NCBI RefSeq assembly: GCF_002837185.1
Contig: NZ_KZ478002.1
Coordinates: 41,351 to 105,350, forward strand
Direction: 5' to 3'
DNA: 64,000 nucleotides
Source of the DNA: Pseudomonas fluorescens
Lineage (GTDB): Bacteria; Pseudomonadota; Gammaproteobacteria; Pseudomonadales; Pseudomonadaceae
A model generated the notes under the pieces. The model was not told the DNA's origin and searched no databases. It saw only the letters and a list, made by a program, of their open reading frames with translations. Each line of letters starts with the position of its first letter. The stretch's first letter is position 1. Of the stretch, positions 7,751-16,244 are shown one piece after another. The position numbers and the translations under genes were made by a program.

Positions 7751-9210
7751 TGCCAGTGCAATCGACAAACCCCGACTACGACGCGCATATCGCCGAGTGG
7801 GAGATGATGGACGACGCGCTCGAGGGTGAGTGTGCCGTCAAGCGCAATGAGCGCAACCTGCCCAAGCCAAGCGGCATGGTTGAGGCTGAAAAGCTCGACG
7901 GTGCGGGCAACAAGTACCTCTACGAGAACTACACGAACCGTGCCCAGTACGAACACTGGGTGCGCGACTCGCTGCGGTCGATGATGGGCCTGGTTTCCCG
8001 GCTGATCCCTGAGATCGAACTACCGTTTGGCTTGAAAGGGCTGGAGGACAACGCCACTGCCGACGGCTTCGGCCTGAAACAGCTGTTCTTCCGCATGGTG
8101 CGCCAGGCTATCTCCCACGGCCGGGTACCGCTGGTGGTGAACATCGACGAGAGCGGCGAGCCGTACTTCTCTACGTATGCCACTCGCAACGCGATCAACT
8201 GGGACACTGCTGATCAAGGCGGTCGGCAGGACCTGGTACTTTCGGTGTTTCGCGAGTTCCGCAGGAAGGGCGGTGATCGTTATAGCCATGACTGCGACAC
8301 GGTATTTCGTGAGTTCTTCATGGACGGCGACGTTTGCTACACCGCGGTGCGGAATGAAGGCGGGGAGCTGGTCGAGGACGAGAAGCCGCTGGGCACCACC
8401 GGTACCGACAACCGTTTGGTCAAAGGCCTGCCATACCTGCCGGTGATCTACTGCGGTTCGACCGACAACTCACCGGAAGTCGACGAGGTGCCGCTGTTAA
8501 CAATGGCGCGCGCGGCGCTGAAGTCCTATCAGCTAAGTGCTGACTATTTCACTTCGCTGCACCAGACCAGTCACCCGCAGCCGTGGGTCTCAGGGCTGGA
8601 TGAGGCGGTAGAGTTGAGCGTCACCGGCCCATCTGCTGCGTGGGACTTAGGCCCGAATGGCGAATGTGGCTACTTGGAATTCCAGGGCGCGGGCATTGAA
8701 GCTGTGCGCAAGGCCATGGATGACCAGAAGAACGCCGCGCTCGAAGCCGGTGCCAAGGTCATGGACGTGGCCGGTACCGAGTCAGGAGAGGCACGCAAAA
8801 CACGCCAGAACGATCAGCACGCCACGCTACACAGCATTGTCATCACCGTGGCCGAGGCAGTGGAGCAAGGCTTGCGGTACGCCGCCGAGTGGAAGGGCTA
8901 CGACCCCAAGCAGGTCACGTTCAAGGTGAATCCTGAGTTCGTGACCCCAGTGGTCGACGCCCAGGTTCTCGCCGAGCTGCTCAAGGGCGTGATGGCCGGC
9001 ACGATCAGCGCCGACACCTACTGGCAGTACCTCACCACCGGCAAGCTGCCGGAGCGCCCATACGAAGAAGAAGCCGAACTGATCAGCGATGAGCGCGAGT
9101 CGGCCGGCATCAACTTGGACAAAGACGATGCCAACGACAAACCTGATGCAGGCGGACAGCCAGCTGCTAGAGCAGACGACGCGCCACTCGGTAATGCTGG
9201 AGCGGCTTAA
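7750..9210 (+). CDS. Portal protein, DUF4055 type
   Basis: The 486-residue protein matches the DUF4055 portal type by pattern: an N-terminal segment with YENYTNRAQYEHW, a middle stem region and an acidic, low-complexity tail. Portals form the dodecameric ring at one capsid vertex through which terminase pumps DNA. ATG 7750 overlaps the terminase stop; the same frame is open back to 7564, but that part lies inside terminase. The last 83 bases overlap the next gene in another frame. Confidence 0.85.
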   Translation: MPVQSTNPDYDAHIAEWEMMDDALEGECAVKRNERNLPKPSGMVEAEKLDGAGNKYLYENYTNRAQYEHWVRDSLRSMMGLVSRLIPEIELPFGLKGLEDNATADGFGLKQLFFRMVRQAISHGRVPLVVNIDESGEPYFSTYATRNAINWDTADQGGRQDLVLSVFREFRRKGGDRYSHDCDTVFREFFMDGDVCYTAVRNEGGELVEDEKPLGTTGTDNRLVKGLPYLPVIYCGSTDNSPEVDEVPLLTMARAALKSYQLSADYFTSLHQTSHPQPWVSGLDEAVELSVTGPSAAWDLGPNGECGYLEFQGAGIEAVRKAMDDQKNAALEAGAKVMDVAGTESGEARKTRQNDQHATLHSIVITVAEAVEQGLRYAAEWKGYDPKQVTFKVNPEFVTPVVDAQVLAELLKGVMAGTISADTYWQYLTTGKLPERPYEEEAELISDERESAGINLDKDDANDKPDAGGQPAARADDAPLGNAGAA

Positions 9211-10240
9211 GGCTGGCGAGGTCAAGAAGTTCGAAAAGTACTTGCGCCAGATCGACACGTTGGTACGGGAGCAGTTGACCCGCAAGGAACTGACCACCTA
9301 TAGCCGGGACCGCCTTGAGCAGTTCCTGGCCCGCGTGGACGGCAAACTGCTGGGCATATACAAGGCCTACGGCGACCTAGTGCAGGCCGATCTGGTCGAT
9401 ATCGCGCTGTATGAGTCGACCTTTGAGGCGAACAGCCTGAGCAATGCGCTCTCCATCGACGCAGTGGTGCCTACCAACACAGTGATCCGCGCGGCGGTAT
9501 TCTCCTATCCGCTGCAGGTGAAGGGCATCGACGGTGGCAAGCTGCTGAAGAGCTTCGTCAGCGGCTGGACTCGCACCGAGACGATGCGCGTCACAAACAC
9601 CATACGGCTCGGCTTCGGCCAGGGCCAGACCAACGCCCAGATCATTCAGGCGATTCGCGGCACCGCGGCGCAGAACTTCACGGACGGCGTCCTGGCGGTG
9701 AGCAACCGCAACGCTGCCGCTGCGGTGCAGACAGCAATCCAGCATGTGGCCACCACGGCACGAATGGAAACGCTGAAGGCCAACAGCGATGTGGTGCTGG
9801 GCTATCGCTGGGTGTCGACGCTCGACCGCAAGACCTCGCAGCAGTGCAAGGGCCTGGATGGCATGCGATTCGACCTGGGCAAAGGCCCGCTACCGCCGGC
9901 GCACATCAACTGCCGGTCAACCACGGTGCCCACCACCAGGCTTTCGGAGATGTTCGCCAAGGACGCCACACGCGCCTCGGTGGGAGATAACGGCGGGGCC
10001 CAGGTCGACGCAGGCCTGAATTATTACCAGTGGCTGGCAACGCAGCCGGCTAGCTTCCAGGATCATGCCCTCGGGCCGGTCCGGGGCAAGTTGTTCCGCG
10101 ATGGAGGGCTGACGCCGGAGAAGTTTGCCAAGCTGCAGCTCGACAAATCGTTCAAGCCGCTGACCTTGGCGCAGCTGAAGGACGCAGAGCCTGACATGTT
10201 CACCCGAGCCGGCGTTACACTTGGCGCTCCACCAGGTTGA
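9128..10240 (+). CDS. Minor head protein, Mu gpF / SPP1 gp7 type
   Basis: The 370-residue product has a helical N-terminus and, near residues 225-270, the family signature: an RxTSQQC segment followed by PPAHINCRS, the conserved HxNC metal or fold motif of gpF/gp7 minor head proteins. A few copies of such proteins sit inside the head near the portal. The start is taken at ATG 9128; ATG 9146 is an alternative. The long overlap with the portal gene is common in this gene pair. Confidence 0.85.
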   Translation: MPTTNLMQADSQLLEQTTRHSVMLERLKAGEVKKFEKYLRQIDTLVREQLTRKELTTYSRDRLEQFLARVDGKLLGIYKAYGDLVQADLVDIALYESTFEANSLSNALSIDAVVPTNTVIRAAVFSYPLQVKGIDGGKLLKSFVSGWTRTETMRVTNTIRLGFGQGQTNAQIIQAIRGTAAQNFTDGVLAVSNRNAAAAVQTAIQHVATTARMETLKANSDVVLGYRWVSTLDRKTSQQCKGLDGMRFDLGKGPLPPAHINCRSTTVPTTRLSEMFAKDATRASVGDNGGAQVDAGLNYYQWLATQPASFQDHALGPVRGKLFRDGGLTPEKFAKLQLDKSFKPLTLAQLKDAEPDMFTRAGVTLGAPPG

Positions 10241-10248
10241 GATAGTCG

Positions 10249-10737
10249 ATGCAGATCATCGTTGAGGACGGGAAGGGCAGGCCAGACGCGAATAGCTTCG
10301 TGCCACTGGAGAAGCTGACCTTTTACCGCGACTACTACGGGTTCCGGATACCTGACGCTGAGGCTGGCCAGCTCGAGCTGTTGCTGCGGGCCGCCGCTGA
10401 TATCAATGGCCGCCAGTGGAAGGGACGAAAGGCCAATCCAGATCAGGCAATGGCCTGGCCCCGGCGTGACTGCAAGATCGAATACCAGACGCTGTCGGAG
10501 ACATTCGTGCCCTTTGAGCTTGAGTGGGGGCAGGTAAGGCTGGCGGTCGAGCTATACGCTTCCGAGCAGGGCCTCCAGATCGAAGAGCCGACTCACTGTA
10601 CCGAGCCGAACGGGCGGCGGACTCGATTGAATCGAGATACGCCAGGCCTGCGTATGCGACCGCCGCCATACGCGCCGAGCAGGACGCAGTTTGCCGATTA
10701 TTTGGTAATGAGAGGACTGCAATTGATAATTTCATAG
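10249..10737 (+). CDS. DnaT-like / head-completion family protein
   Basis: The 162-residue product begins with IIVEDGKGRPDANSFV and continues with the AAADINGRQWKGRKANPDQAMAWPR stretch, the pattern of the phage proteins labelled DnaT-like ssDNA-binding. These proteins usually sit among head-tail connector genes and may be structural rather than replicative. It lies 8 bp after the minor head gene and 50 bp before an AT-rich cargo gene. A possible 3' frameshift was considered and not adopted. The function in assembly is inferred. Confidence 0.65.
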   Translation: MQIIVEDGKGRPDANSFVPLEKLTFYRDYYGFRIPDAEAGQLELLLRAAADINGRQWKGRKANPDQAMAWPRRDCKIEYQTLSETFVPFELEWGQVRLAVELYASEQGLQIEEPTHCTEPNGRRTRLNRDTPGLRMRPPPYAPSRTQFADYLVMRGLQLIIS

Positions 10738-10787
10738 CTTGAAAAGGTGGCCATTTGGTATAAGTGGCTTTTCGGAATGGAGGCCTT

Positions 10788-11558
10788 ATGGAAATCAAAT
10801 GGGTAGCGATAGCAGTTGCAGGGATTTTGTTAGGGATAGTTTGCGGACTTCTTGGCCTAACTATAGGTATCTATTTTAATCCTGAATCCACAATCACATT
10901 TGTCCCGGTCTGGGGGAGTTTGGGAGACTGGGCATCCGCTATAGGTGCCTTCTCCGCAGTTGCCTTTGCATTGTGGCAGTCTCATAGACAGCAACAAAAA
11001 GAACTTCCAAGAGTAAAAATAATCAATCAATTTACGCCTGATGAATGGCTACTTAGGGTTGTCTCAGAGGGGATTGTTCCTGAGAGTGTTCTGGGTGCTG
11101 AGCTGATATCCAAAAAAGATGGTTCTAAGATCGACCTGTTGACGTTTAGTCGAATCCCAAAAGGTGGCGCAACGACAAAACTTCAGAGGGGAGAATATCT
11201 TGATATCCTTGCTTTGAATAAGCACGACCTACTTCAGTTTATTGAGCAATGGGTTGCAAACCCCATAAATCAAATGCGTCGAAGTGAAATTCATCCAGGT
11301 AACGGCTATTTTAAGTTGAACAAGGTGTTCTTTGATCGGCTTGAGGATTTCTTTGAGCAAGAGCTAAAAATCCTAATTAGGCTGGTTAGCAAGGATGTAA
11401 CAGTTGAGGTCTCTCCAGAGTTTTCATCGGTAGCTAAGAGCTACGTTATAAATACTAGGAAGACTGAAGAAACAGAGCGAGCGGCATCTAGGAATGGCGA
11501 GGCGCGAGCAAGATATGACGCAGGACTTCACCTTGAATACGGTGATCCAGAGACGTAA
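10788..11558 (+). CDS. Hypothetical two-TM protein with long cytosolic domain (cargo in head module)
   Basis: The 256-residue product has two N-terminal membrane spans (about 6-28 and 44-60) and a soluble remainder of about 190 residues, with a beta-rich first half and a charged helical second half. ATG 10788 is preceded by GGAGG at 10779-10783. The gene is visibly AT-richer than the capsid genes on both sides and is followed by its own terminator at 11587. It is therefore a late acquisition inserted between a head-completion gene and the scaffold gene. No family recognised. A role in superinfection exclusion or defence is speculation from topology and context. Confidence 0.75.
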   Translation: MEIKWVAIAVAGILLGIVCGLLGLTIGIYFNPESTITFVPVWGSLGDWASAIGAFSAVAFALWQSHRQQQKELPRVKIINQFTPDEWLLRVVSEGIVPESVLGAELISKKDGSKIDLLTFSRIPKGGATTKLQRGEYLDILALNKHDLLQFIEQWVANPINQMRRSEIHPGNGYFKLNKVFFDRLEDFFEQELKILIRLVSKDVTVEVSPEFSSVAKSYVINTRKTEETERAASRNGEARARYDAGLHLEYGDPET

Positions 11559-11586
11559 GTTTCAAGAGTGATTAATTAACCTCAAG

Positions 11587-11608
11587 CCGCCCAATGGGCG
11601 GTTTTTTT
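11587..11608 (+). terminator. Terminator after the head-module cargo gene
   Basis: CCGCCC (11587-11592) pairs with GGGCGG (11596-11601) over a 3-nt loop, followed by seven T. It lies between the cargo gene and the scaffold gene, so late transcription must pass it by antitermination or restart. Confidence 0.85.
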
Positions 11609-11650
11609 ATGCCCGCAAAGCGGGCCGATCAAACCCAAGGGGTGCACCAA

Positions 11651-12388
11651 GTGGCAGTAGAAAACCAGATTGATCTTGAAGACCCAGCAGTTAAATCCGC
11701 GATCGCCGAAGCGGTGGAAGCGGCCACCCTGGGCCTCAAGAACAAAAACACCGAGCTGCTTGGCTCGCTCCGGACCACCAAAACCGAGCTGGACGGCTTC
11801 AAGTCCCAGTTCGAAGGCCTGGACATTGCAGCAGTGAAGGGGCTGCTGACCAAGGTTGGCCAGGATGAAGAGACCAAGCTGATTGCCGAGGGCAAGCTGG
11901 ACGAGGTCATCACCCGCCGTACCGAGCGCCTGCGCACCGACTACGACACCAAGTTGGCAGCCGAGAAGGCCCGAGCCGACAAGGCCGAACAATTCGCCGC
12001 CAAGTACAGCGACAAGGTGCTTGCTGATTCAATCCGCGCCGCCGCCATAAAGGCCGGCGCGCTCCCCGAGGCCGCCGAGGACATTATCCTGCGCGCCCGG
12101 GGCACTTTCAAACTCAGTGAGGACGGCGAGGCGATTGCCACCGACCGTGACGGCGAGGTCGTTTACGGGAAGGACGGGAAGACCCCTCTGTCGCCGCTCG
12201 AATGGGCGGAATCGCTGCGCGAAACAGCAACACACCTGTGGCCAAGGGCTCAGGGTGCCGGGCAGACCGGCGACAACGGTGGCAAGGCCACGAAAAAGTG
12301 GGGTGAGTACACGGAAACCGAGCGTGCCGCGATCGCCCGTGACAACCCTGAGCTCTTCAAGAAAATCCAGGCCACCAAAGGAACCTAA
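11651..12388 (+). CDS. Capsid scaffolding-type protein
   Basis: The 245-residue protein is highly charged and helical, with a long coiled-coil stretch (about 20-120) and a C-terminal region of Lys/Glu and Gly/Thr, ending four bases before the major capsid gene. This position and composition fit an internal scaffold that shapes the procapsid and then leaves. GTG 11651 has AAGGGG eight bases upstream; ATG 11609 in the same frame is possible but lies on the terminator tail. No protease motif is visible. Confidence 0.75.
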   Translation: MAVENQIDLEDPAVKSAIAEAVEAATLGLKNKNTELLGSLRTTKTELDGFKSQFEGLDIAAVKGLLTKVGQDEETKLIAEGKLDEVITRRTERLRTDYDTKLAAEKARADKAEQFAAKYSDKVLADSIRAAAIKAGALPEAAEDIILRARGTFKLSEDGEAIATDRDGEVVYGKDGKTPLSPLEWAESLRETATHLWPRAQGAGQTGDNGGKATKKWGEYTETERAAIARDNPELFKKIQATKGT

Positions 12389-12391
12389 TCC

Positions 12392-13369
12392 ATGGCAACT
12401 ACCCAACTGACCGATATCTTCGTCGGCGACTACTACGCCTCCCTGGCGCCGGTTAACAGCCCGGAAAAGACCGCTGTATACGAGTCGGGCATCGTGACTC
12501 GCTCCCCTGTGCTGGACGCGATCGCCTCCGGCAGCCAGGGCACCGCCGAGATCAGCTACTGGCAGGATCTCAACGCCGATGAAGCGCCGAACATCAGCAA
12601 CGACGACCCGAACGACCAGGGCGAAGTTGGCAAAGTCACCCAGGACAGCATGCGTGCCCGCGTCTTGTACCTCAACAAAGGCTACGGCGTGACTGACCTC
12701 ACTGCTGAGCTGGCAAACAGCGAGCCACAGCAGCAGATTCGCAACCGCTTCGGCACCTACTGGACCCGCCAGTGGCAGCGTTACACCTTGGGCGCGGCTC
12801 GCGGCATCATCGCGTCGAACATCGCCAACAACGGCGGTGACATGGTCATCGACGCGGGCGCGACCATCAGCGCGAACGCCTTCCAGGATGCTGCATTCAC
12901 CGCGGGCGATGCCGCTGACCAGTTCGGCGCGATCGGCGTGCACTCCGTGGTGATGAACCAGATGGTCAAGCAGGATCTCATCGAGTACCTGCGTGACTCC
13001 GACGGCAAGATCATCCTGGCAACCTACCTCGGCAAACCAGTCTTCATGGACGACGCCCTGGTGTACGGCGCTGGCAAGTACCTGTCCGTGTTCTTCGGCC
13101 AGGGCGCTTTCGGTTACGGCGAAGGCACGCCGAAGGTTCCGGTAGAACTGGAGCGTAAGCCCGGCGGCGGTAACGGCGGCGGTGCCGAAGTGCTGTGGGA
13201 GCGGAAGACTTACATCCTCCAGCCTGCCGGCTTCAGCTGGAAGGGCTCCGAGGCTCAGAACCTCAGCCCGACCGCGACCCAATACGCCGCTGCTGCCAAC
13301 TGGCAGCGGGTGTTCAGCCGCAAGCAGGTTCCGTTCGCCGCTGTGATCAGCGGTACCACCACGCCGTAA
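12392..13369 (+). CDS. Major capsid protein
   Basis: The 325-residue product follows the scaffold gene directly and has the composition of an HK97-fold shell protein: an extended N-terminal arm, a central domain with VVMNQMVKQDLIEYLRD and a beta-rich C-terminus ending SGTTTP. Similar capsid proteins are common in Pseudomonas siphovirus prophages. It has strong codon bias and a good ribosome site (AAAGGAACC), as expected for a highly made protein. Confidence 0.88.
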   Translation: MATTQLTDIFVGDYYASLAPVNSPEKTAVYESGIVTRSPVLDAIASGSQGTAEISYWQDLNADEAPNISNDDPNDQGEVGKVTQDSMRARVLYLNKGYGVTDLTAELANSEPQQQIRNRFGTYWTRQWQRYTLGAARGIIASNIANNGGDMVIDAGATISANAFQDAAFTAGDAADQFGAIGVHSVVMNQMVKQDLIEYLRDSDGKIILATYLGKPVFMDDALVYGAGKYLSVFFGQGAFGYGEGTPKVPVELERKPGGGNGGGAEVLWERKTYILQPAGFSWKGSEAQNLSPTATQYAAAANWQRVFSRKQVPFAAVISGTTTP

Positions 13370-13424
13370 CTCGGCCCACACAGCCTGGCGCCCACATGGC
13401 GCCGGGATGCTTTTGAGGTGACTT

Positions 13425-13730
13425 ATGAAAGTGATCTACACGGACAAGCCGGGCAAAGAGCGCGGCGTGTGCTACCGCCTGCTGAGCGAGTTTTTCGGCG
13501 TCATCGGTTCCGCGACGGAGGTAGTCGTTGATGGCGATGCACCGGATATCTCCGATGCTTACCAGGCCGCCGGCATCAAGGTTTCCGACGACAAGGAGCC
13601 AGAGAGCAAAGAAACCGACCCGCTGAAAATGAAGGTCCCCGAGCTGAAAGAATGGCTAACCGAGAAGGGCATTGCCTTCGACCCGTCCGCCAAGAAAGAA
13701 GACCTGCAGGCCCTAGTGCCGGCGGAATAA
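13425..13730 (+). CDS. Small head-region protein with HeH/LEM-like C-terminus
   Basis: The 101-residue product has a beta-rich N-terminal half and a C-terminal helix-extension-helix pattern (KMKVPELKEWLTEKGIAF...KKEDLQALV, about 66-98), like the HeH/LEM or SAP-type motifs seen in small phage proteins placed after the capsid gene. Such motifs can bind nucleic acid. It begins with a good GAGGTGA ribosome site. The exact role in head maturation is not known. Confidence 0.7.
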   Translation: MKVIYTDKPGKERGVCYRLLSEFFGVIGSATEVVVDGDAPDISDAYQAAGIKVSDDKEPESKETDPLKMKVPELKEWLTEKGIAFDPSAKKEDLQALVPAE

Positions 13731-13740
13731 GGACAAGCAT

Positions 13741-14118
13741 ATGACCGACTTCATCACCGTTGCCGATGTTGACGCCTCGCTGGGTTCTGGTTGGGCTGGC
13801 ACCGGTGATCCGGTCCGTGCTGTGACCATGGCAAACGCCTGGCTCACGGCCAAGATTAAGCGGGCTGTTCCCGATCCGGTTCCGGCCGAGATCAAAACAG
13901 CCGGTGCCCAGGTCGCCAAAGAGGCGGCGGCGGGCAAGCTGTACACAGCAACGCAGAAAGAAGTGCAGAGCAAGACGGTCTCGGCTCAGTCCGGTACATC
14001 GGTGAGCAAAACCTACGTGGCAGGCACTACCGATCAGTCGGCGGGCGTCAACTTCGCCCTGGCGCTGCTGGCGCCTTGGATTAAGCGCTCCGGCGTGATG
14101 ATGCTGAAAAGGATCTGA
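13741..14118 (+). CDS. Head-tail connector protein
   Basis: The 125-residue product starts MTDFITVADVDASLG and has a helical body followed by a Ser/Thr-rich segment (VSAQSGTSVSK) and a C-terminal helix APWIKRSG. This is the usual pattern of the adaptor following the capsid genes in Pseudomonas siphophages. It loosely resembles the DnaT-like protein encoded at 10249. It would attach to the portal to prepare the tail-joining interface; that role is inferred from gene order. Confidence 0.7.
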   Translation: MTDFITVADVDASLGSGWAGTGDPVRAVTMANAWLTAKIKRAVPDPVPAEIKTAGAQVAKEAAAGKLYTATQKEVQSKTVSAQSGTSVSKTYVAGTTDQSAGVNFALALLAPWIKRSGVMMLKRI

Positions 14119-14120
14119 TC

Positions 14121-14513
14121 ATGGGCATGCGCGAAGATATCCAGGCTGAATTGGCCGAGTCGTTCGATGATCCTGATGGGCTGGCTGACGCGGTAAAGAC
14201 GGTGACAGGCGTGCGCAAGGTTGCGGGCGAGTATGACCCCGACCTAGGCGGCGAAACGCCGGAGACCATCGTGACGTACTCCGGGCGCGGTGTCCTCGGC
14301 AGCTACCTGTCCAAGGAAATCGACGGCTCCCTCATCCAGACGACCGACAAGAAGCTGCTGGTGCTGCAAAACGAGCTTTTCGTGTCGGAGGCCGGCGTTC
14401 CGACGGCGGTACTGGCTGCCCCGGCCATTGGCGATATCGTCAACGGGCTGCGGGTTATGAATGTGTCCGCCGATCCGGCAGATGCGACGTGGACAGCTCA
14501 GATGAGGAGGTGA
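14121..14513 (+). CDS. Head-tail joining (neck) protein
   Basis: The 130-residue product is beta-rich with a repeated ITY/VLGSYL pattern and sits between the connector and a tail-completion gene, separated by 2 bp and 1 bp. In siphophages this slot encodes the stopper or neck protein that closes the filled head. No diagnostic motif; the assignment is by order, length and spacing. Confidence 0.65.
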   Translation: MGMREDIQAELAESFDDPDGLADAVKTVTGVRKVAGEYDPDLGGETPETIVTYSGRGVLGSYLSKEIDGSLIQTTDKKLLVLQNELFVSEAGVPTAVLAAPAIGDIVNGLRVMNVSADPADATWTAQMRR

Positions 14514-14514
14514 C

Positions 14515-15099
14515 ATGGCTATCCAATCCGGCAGCTTCGCACTGAGCCTCGCCGAGTTTGCGGCCCAGACCGGCGAAGCCATCGACGCCAGCGTGCGCGA
14601 GATCATCATCGAGGTCGGCAGTAGCCTGATTCGGATGTCTCCCGTGGGCAATCCGGAGATCTGGGCGCAGAACGCAGTGGCCACCCAGTACAACAAGGCC
14701 GTCGACGACTACAACAGCGCGCTGCGCAGCGATCCAGCCAACCTTACCAAGGGCGGCAGGCTCAAGAAGGGCCGCAAGCTCAACGACGGCATGGATATCG
14801 TCGCGCCGGAAGGCTACGTCGGGGGCCGGTTCCGTGCGAATTGGCACATCTCGCTCGGCGTGGTCGAGAACGTCACCTTTGACGAGGTAGACCCGAGCGG
14901 CGCAGAAACCACTGCCGCGCTGGTCGCAGCAATGAGCGACTTCACCGCCGGCCAGATGGCCTACCTCATCAACAACTTGCCCTACGCGATCCCGCTGGAG
15001 TTCGGCCATTCCACCCAGGCCCCCGGCGGCATGGTCCGGGTAACCGTGGCTCGCTTCCAGCAGATCGTGCTGGAGGCCATCAGGAACAACCAGGTATGA
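14515..15099 (+). CDS. Tail completion / neck protein (HK97 gp10-like position)
   Basis: The 194-residue product has an N-terminal helix with FAAQTGEAIDASVREIIIEVG, a DPANLTKGGRLKKGRKL insert and a C-terminal IPLEFGHSTQAPGGMVRVTV segment. The last is typical of HK97 gp10-like neck proteins (YAxxxEFG...Q.P.G..R). It would help join the head and the tail tube. It overlaps the next gene by ATGA. Confidence 0.75.
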   Translation: MAIQSGSFALSLAEFAAQTGEAIDASVREIIIEVGSSLIRMSPVGNPEIWAQNAVATQYNKAVDDYNSALRSDPANLTKGGRLKKGRKLNDGMDIVAPEGYVGGRFRANWHISLGVVENVTFDEVDPSGAETTAALVAAMSDFTAGQMAYLINNLPYAIPLEFGHSTQAPGGMVRVTVARFQQIVLEAIRNNQV

Positions 15100-15512
15100 G
15101 TCACGCAATCATCGCTTCGATCTACGAGGCAAAGCTGATCGCCTGGAACGCTGCCAGGTCGGAGAGGCTCAAGATCGTTTTCGAGAACACGGCCTACACG
15201 CCGGCGGAGGGCGAGACGTATCTGCGGGCTTTCACGATCCCGGGTGATACTGCGAGCAACACGCTCTGCGGCGATCACCGGCTGTTCACCGGAGTGTTCC
15301 AGGTGAGCATCATCGCGCCGGCCGGCACAGGCAAGACCATGACGAACCCGATAGCGGCCGAACTGACAGGCCTGTTCCTGTTGTACGCCCGGGACACGAA
15401 GGGCCAACTTACCGTGGTGACCATGTCGCCTGTTGATCCAGGACCTGGAATCACCAGCGACTCCACATACACCGTGCCGGTTTCGTTCTCGTACCGAGCA
15501 GACACCGACTGA
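15096..15512 (+). CDS. Tail terminator-like protein (DUF4128 type)
   Basis: The 138-residue product matches the DUF4128 pattern: a helical start (IIASIYEAKLIAWNAAR), then strands with LRAFTIPG and a C-terminal VPVSFSYRAD strand. These proteins resemble lambda gpU, the ring that stops tail-tube growth. Start overlaps the preceding gene; a terminator follows. Confidence 0.75.
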   Translation: MSHAIIASIYEAKLIAWNAARSERLKIVFENTAYTPAEGETYLRAFTIPGDTASNTLCGDHRLFTGVFQVSIIAPAGTGKTMTNPIAAELTGLFLLYARDTKGQLTVVTMSPVDPGPGITSDSTYTVPVSFSYRADTD

Positions 15513-15536
15513 TCCCGACCATTGGGCAAAACCACG

Positions 15537-15561
15537 AACCCGCCATCGAGCGGGTTTTTTC
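15537..15561 (+). terminator. Hairpin-terminator before the tail tube gene
   Basis: AACCCGC (15537-15543) pairs with GCGGGTT (15550-15556), followed by T residues and then the ribosome site of the tail tube gene. It may trim the transcript or reset expression rather than end it. Confidence 0.75.
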
Positions 15562-15584
15562 ATATCTGCAAAGGGGAAATACCC

Positions 15585-16241
15585 ATGGGCTACAAAATTC
15601 CGGACGGCGGCACCTTTCAGCACGGCGCCACTTATGGCCCGGACGTCCCGTTTTCGGCGCTGAGCAACACGGCCGAAGCCGTGGCCACTGTAACGGGTGG
15701 CACGCTGTCGGCTGGCGACATTGTGATCGTCACTTCCGGCTGGACGCGCCTGGGTAATCGAGTTGTGCGCGTCAAGGCTGCGACCGCTACCGCAATCACA
15801 CTCGAAGGCATTGATACCACCGACCTGCAGGTTTACCCAGCAGGCTCCGGCATCGGCTCGCTAAAGAAGGTGCTGACTTGGGTGCAAATTCCACAAATAA
15901 CCAATATGGATTTCACTGGTGGTACCCAGAACTATCTGGATGTAGTGTTTCTGGAGGACAAGCAGGGCCGCCAGATGCCTACCGATAAAGCGGCGGCCAG
16001 CTTGGCTCTGACCATTGCTGATGACCCGGGCCAGGCGTTCAACGCCATTCTGCGCGCTGCAGATGCCAGCCAGGCAATTCAGGCGGCGCGCCTTAACCTG
16101 CCAGGCAACGACACTCTGTTCTACGGCGCTTTCACTTCGTTCTCAAACCAGCCGACGGTATCCCGCAGCAACTTGCTGACCCGCACTGTCAACTTGGCAC
16201 TGCAGGGCGAGCCTACCCGCTACCTGACTGTTGTGGTGTAA
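15585..16241 (+). CDS. Major tail tube protein
   Basis: The 218-residue product is beta-rich throughout, with Gly/Thr-rich loops and a C-terminal half reading DDPGQAFNAILRAADAS...LFYGAFTSF. This agrees with lambda gpV-type tube subunits, which stack in rings to form the tail. ATG 15585 is preceded by AAGGGGAAA; the frame's earlier codons at 15522 lie across the terminator and are rejected. It is followed by the two chaperone frames, as expected. Confidence 0.85.
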   Translation: MGYKIPDGGTFQHGATYGPDVPFSALSNTAEAVATVTGGTLSAGDIVIVTSGWTRLGNRVVRVKAATATAITLEGIDTTDLQVYPAGSGIGSLKKVLTWVQIPQITNMDFTGGTQNYLDVVFLEDKQGRQMPTDKAAASLALTIADDPGQAFNAILRAADASQAIQAARLNLPGNDTLFYGAFTSFSNQPTVSRSNLLTRTVNLALQGEPTRYLTVVV

Positions 16242-16244
16242 CTC

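Noticed and set aside
10524..10742. Possible frameshift giving a different C-terminus to the DnaT-like gene at 10249
   Set aside because: The alternative frame (IESRYARPAY...) looks protein-like, but so does the in-frame ending (PPPYAPSRTQFADYLV). No evidence favours a shift.
12029..13381. 450-residue minus-strand frame opposite the scaffold and capsid genes
   Set aside because: Shadow of high-GC codon bias; the capsid gene on the other strand is certain.
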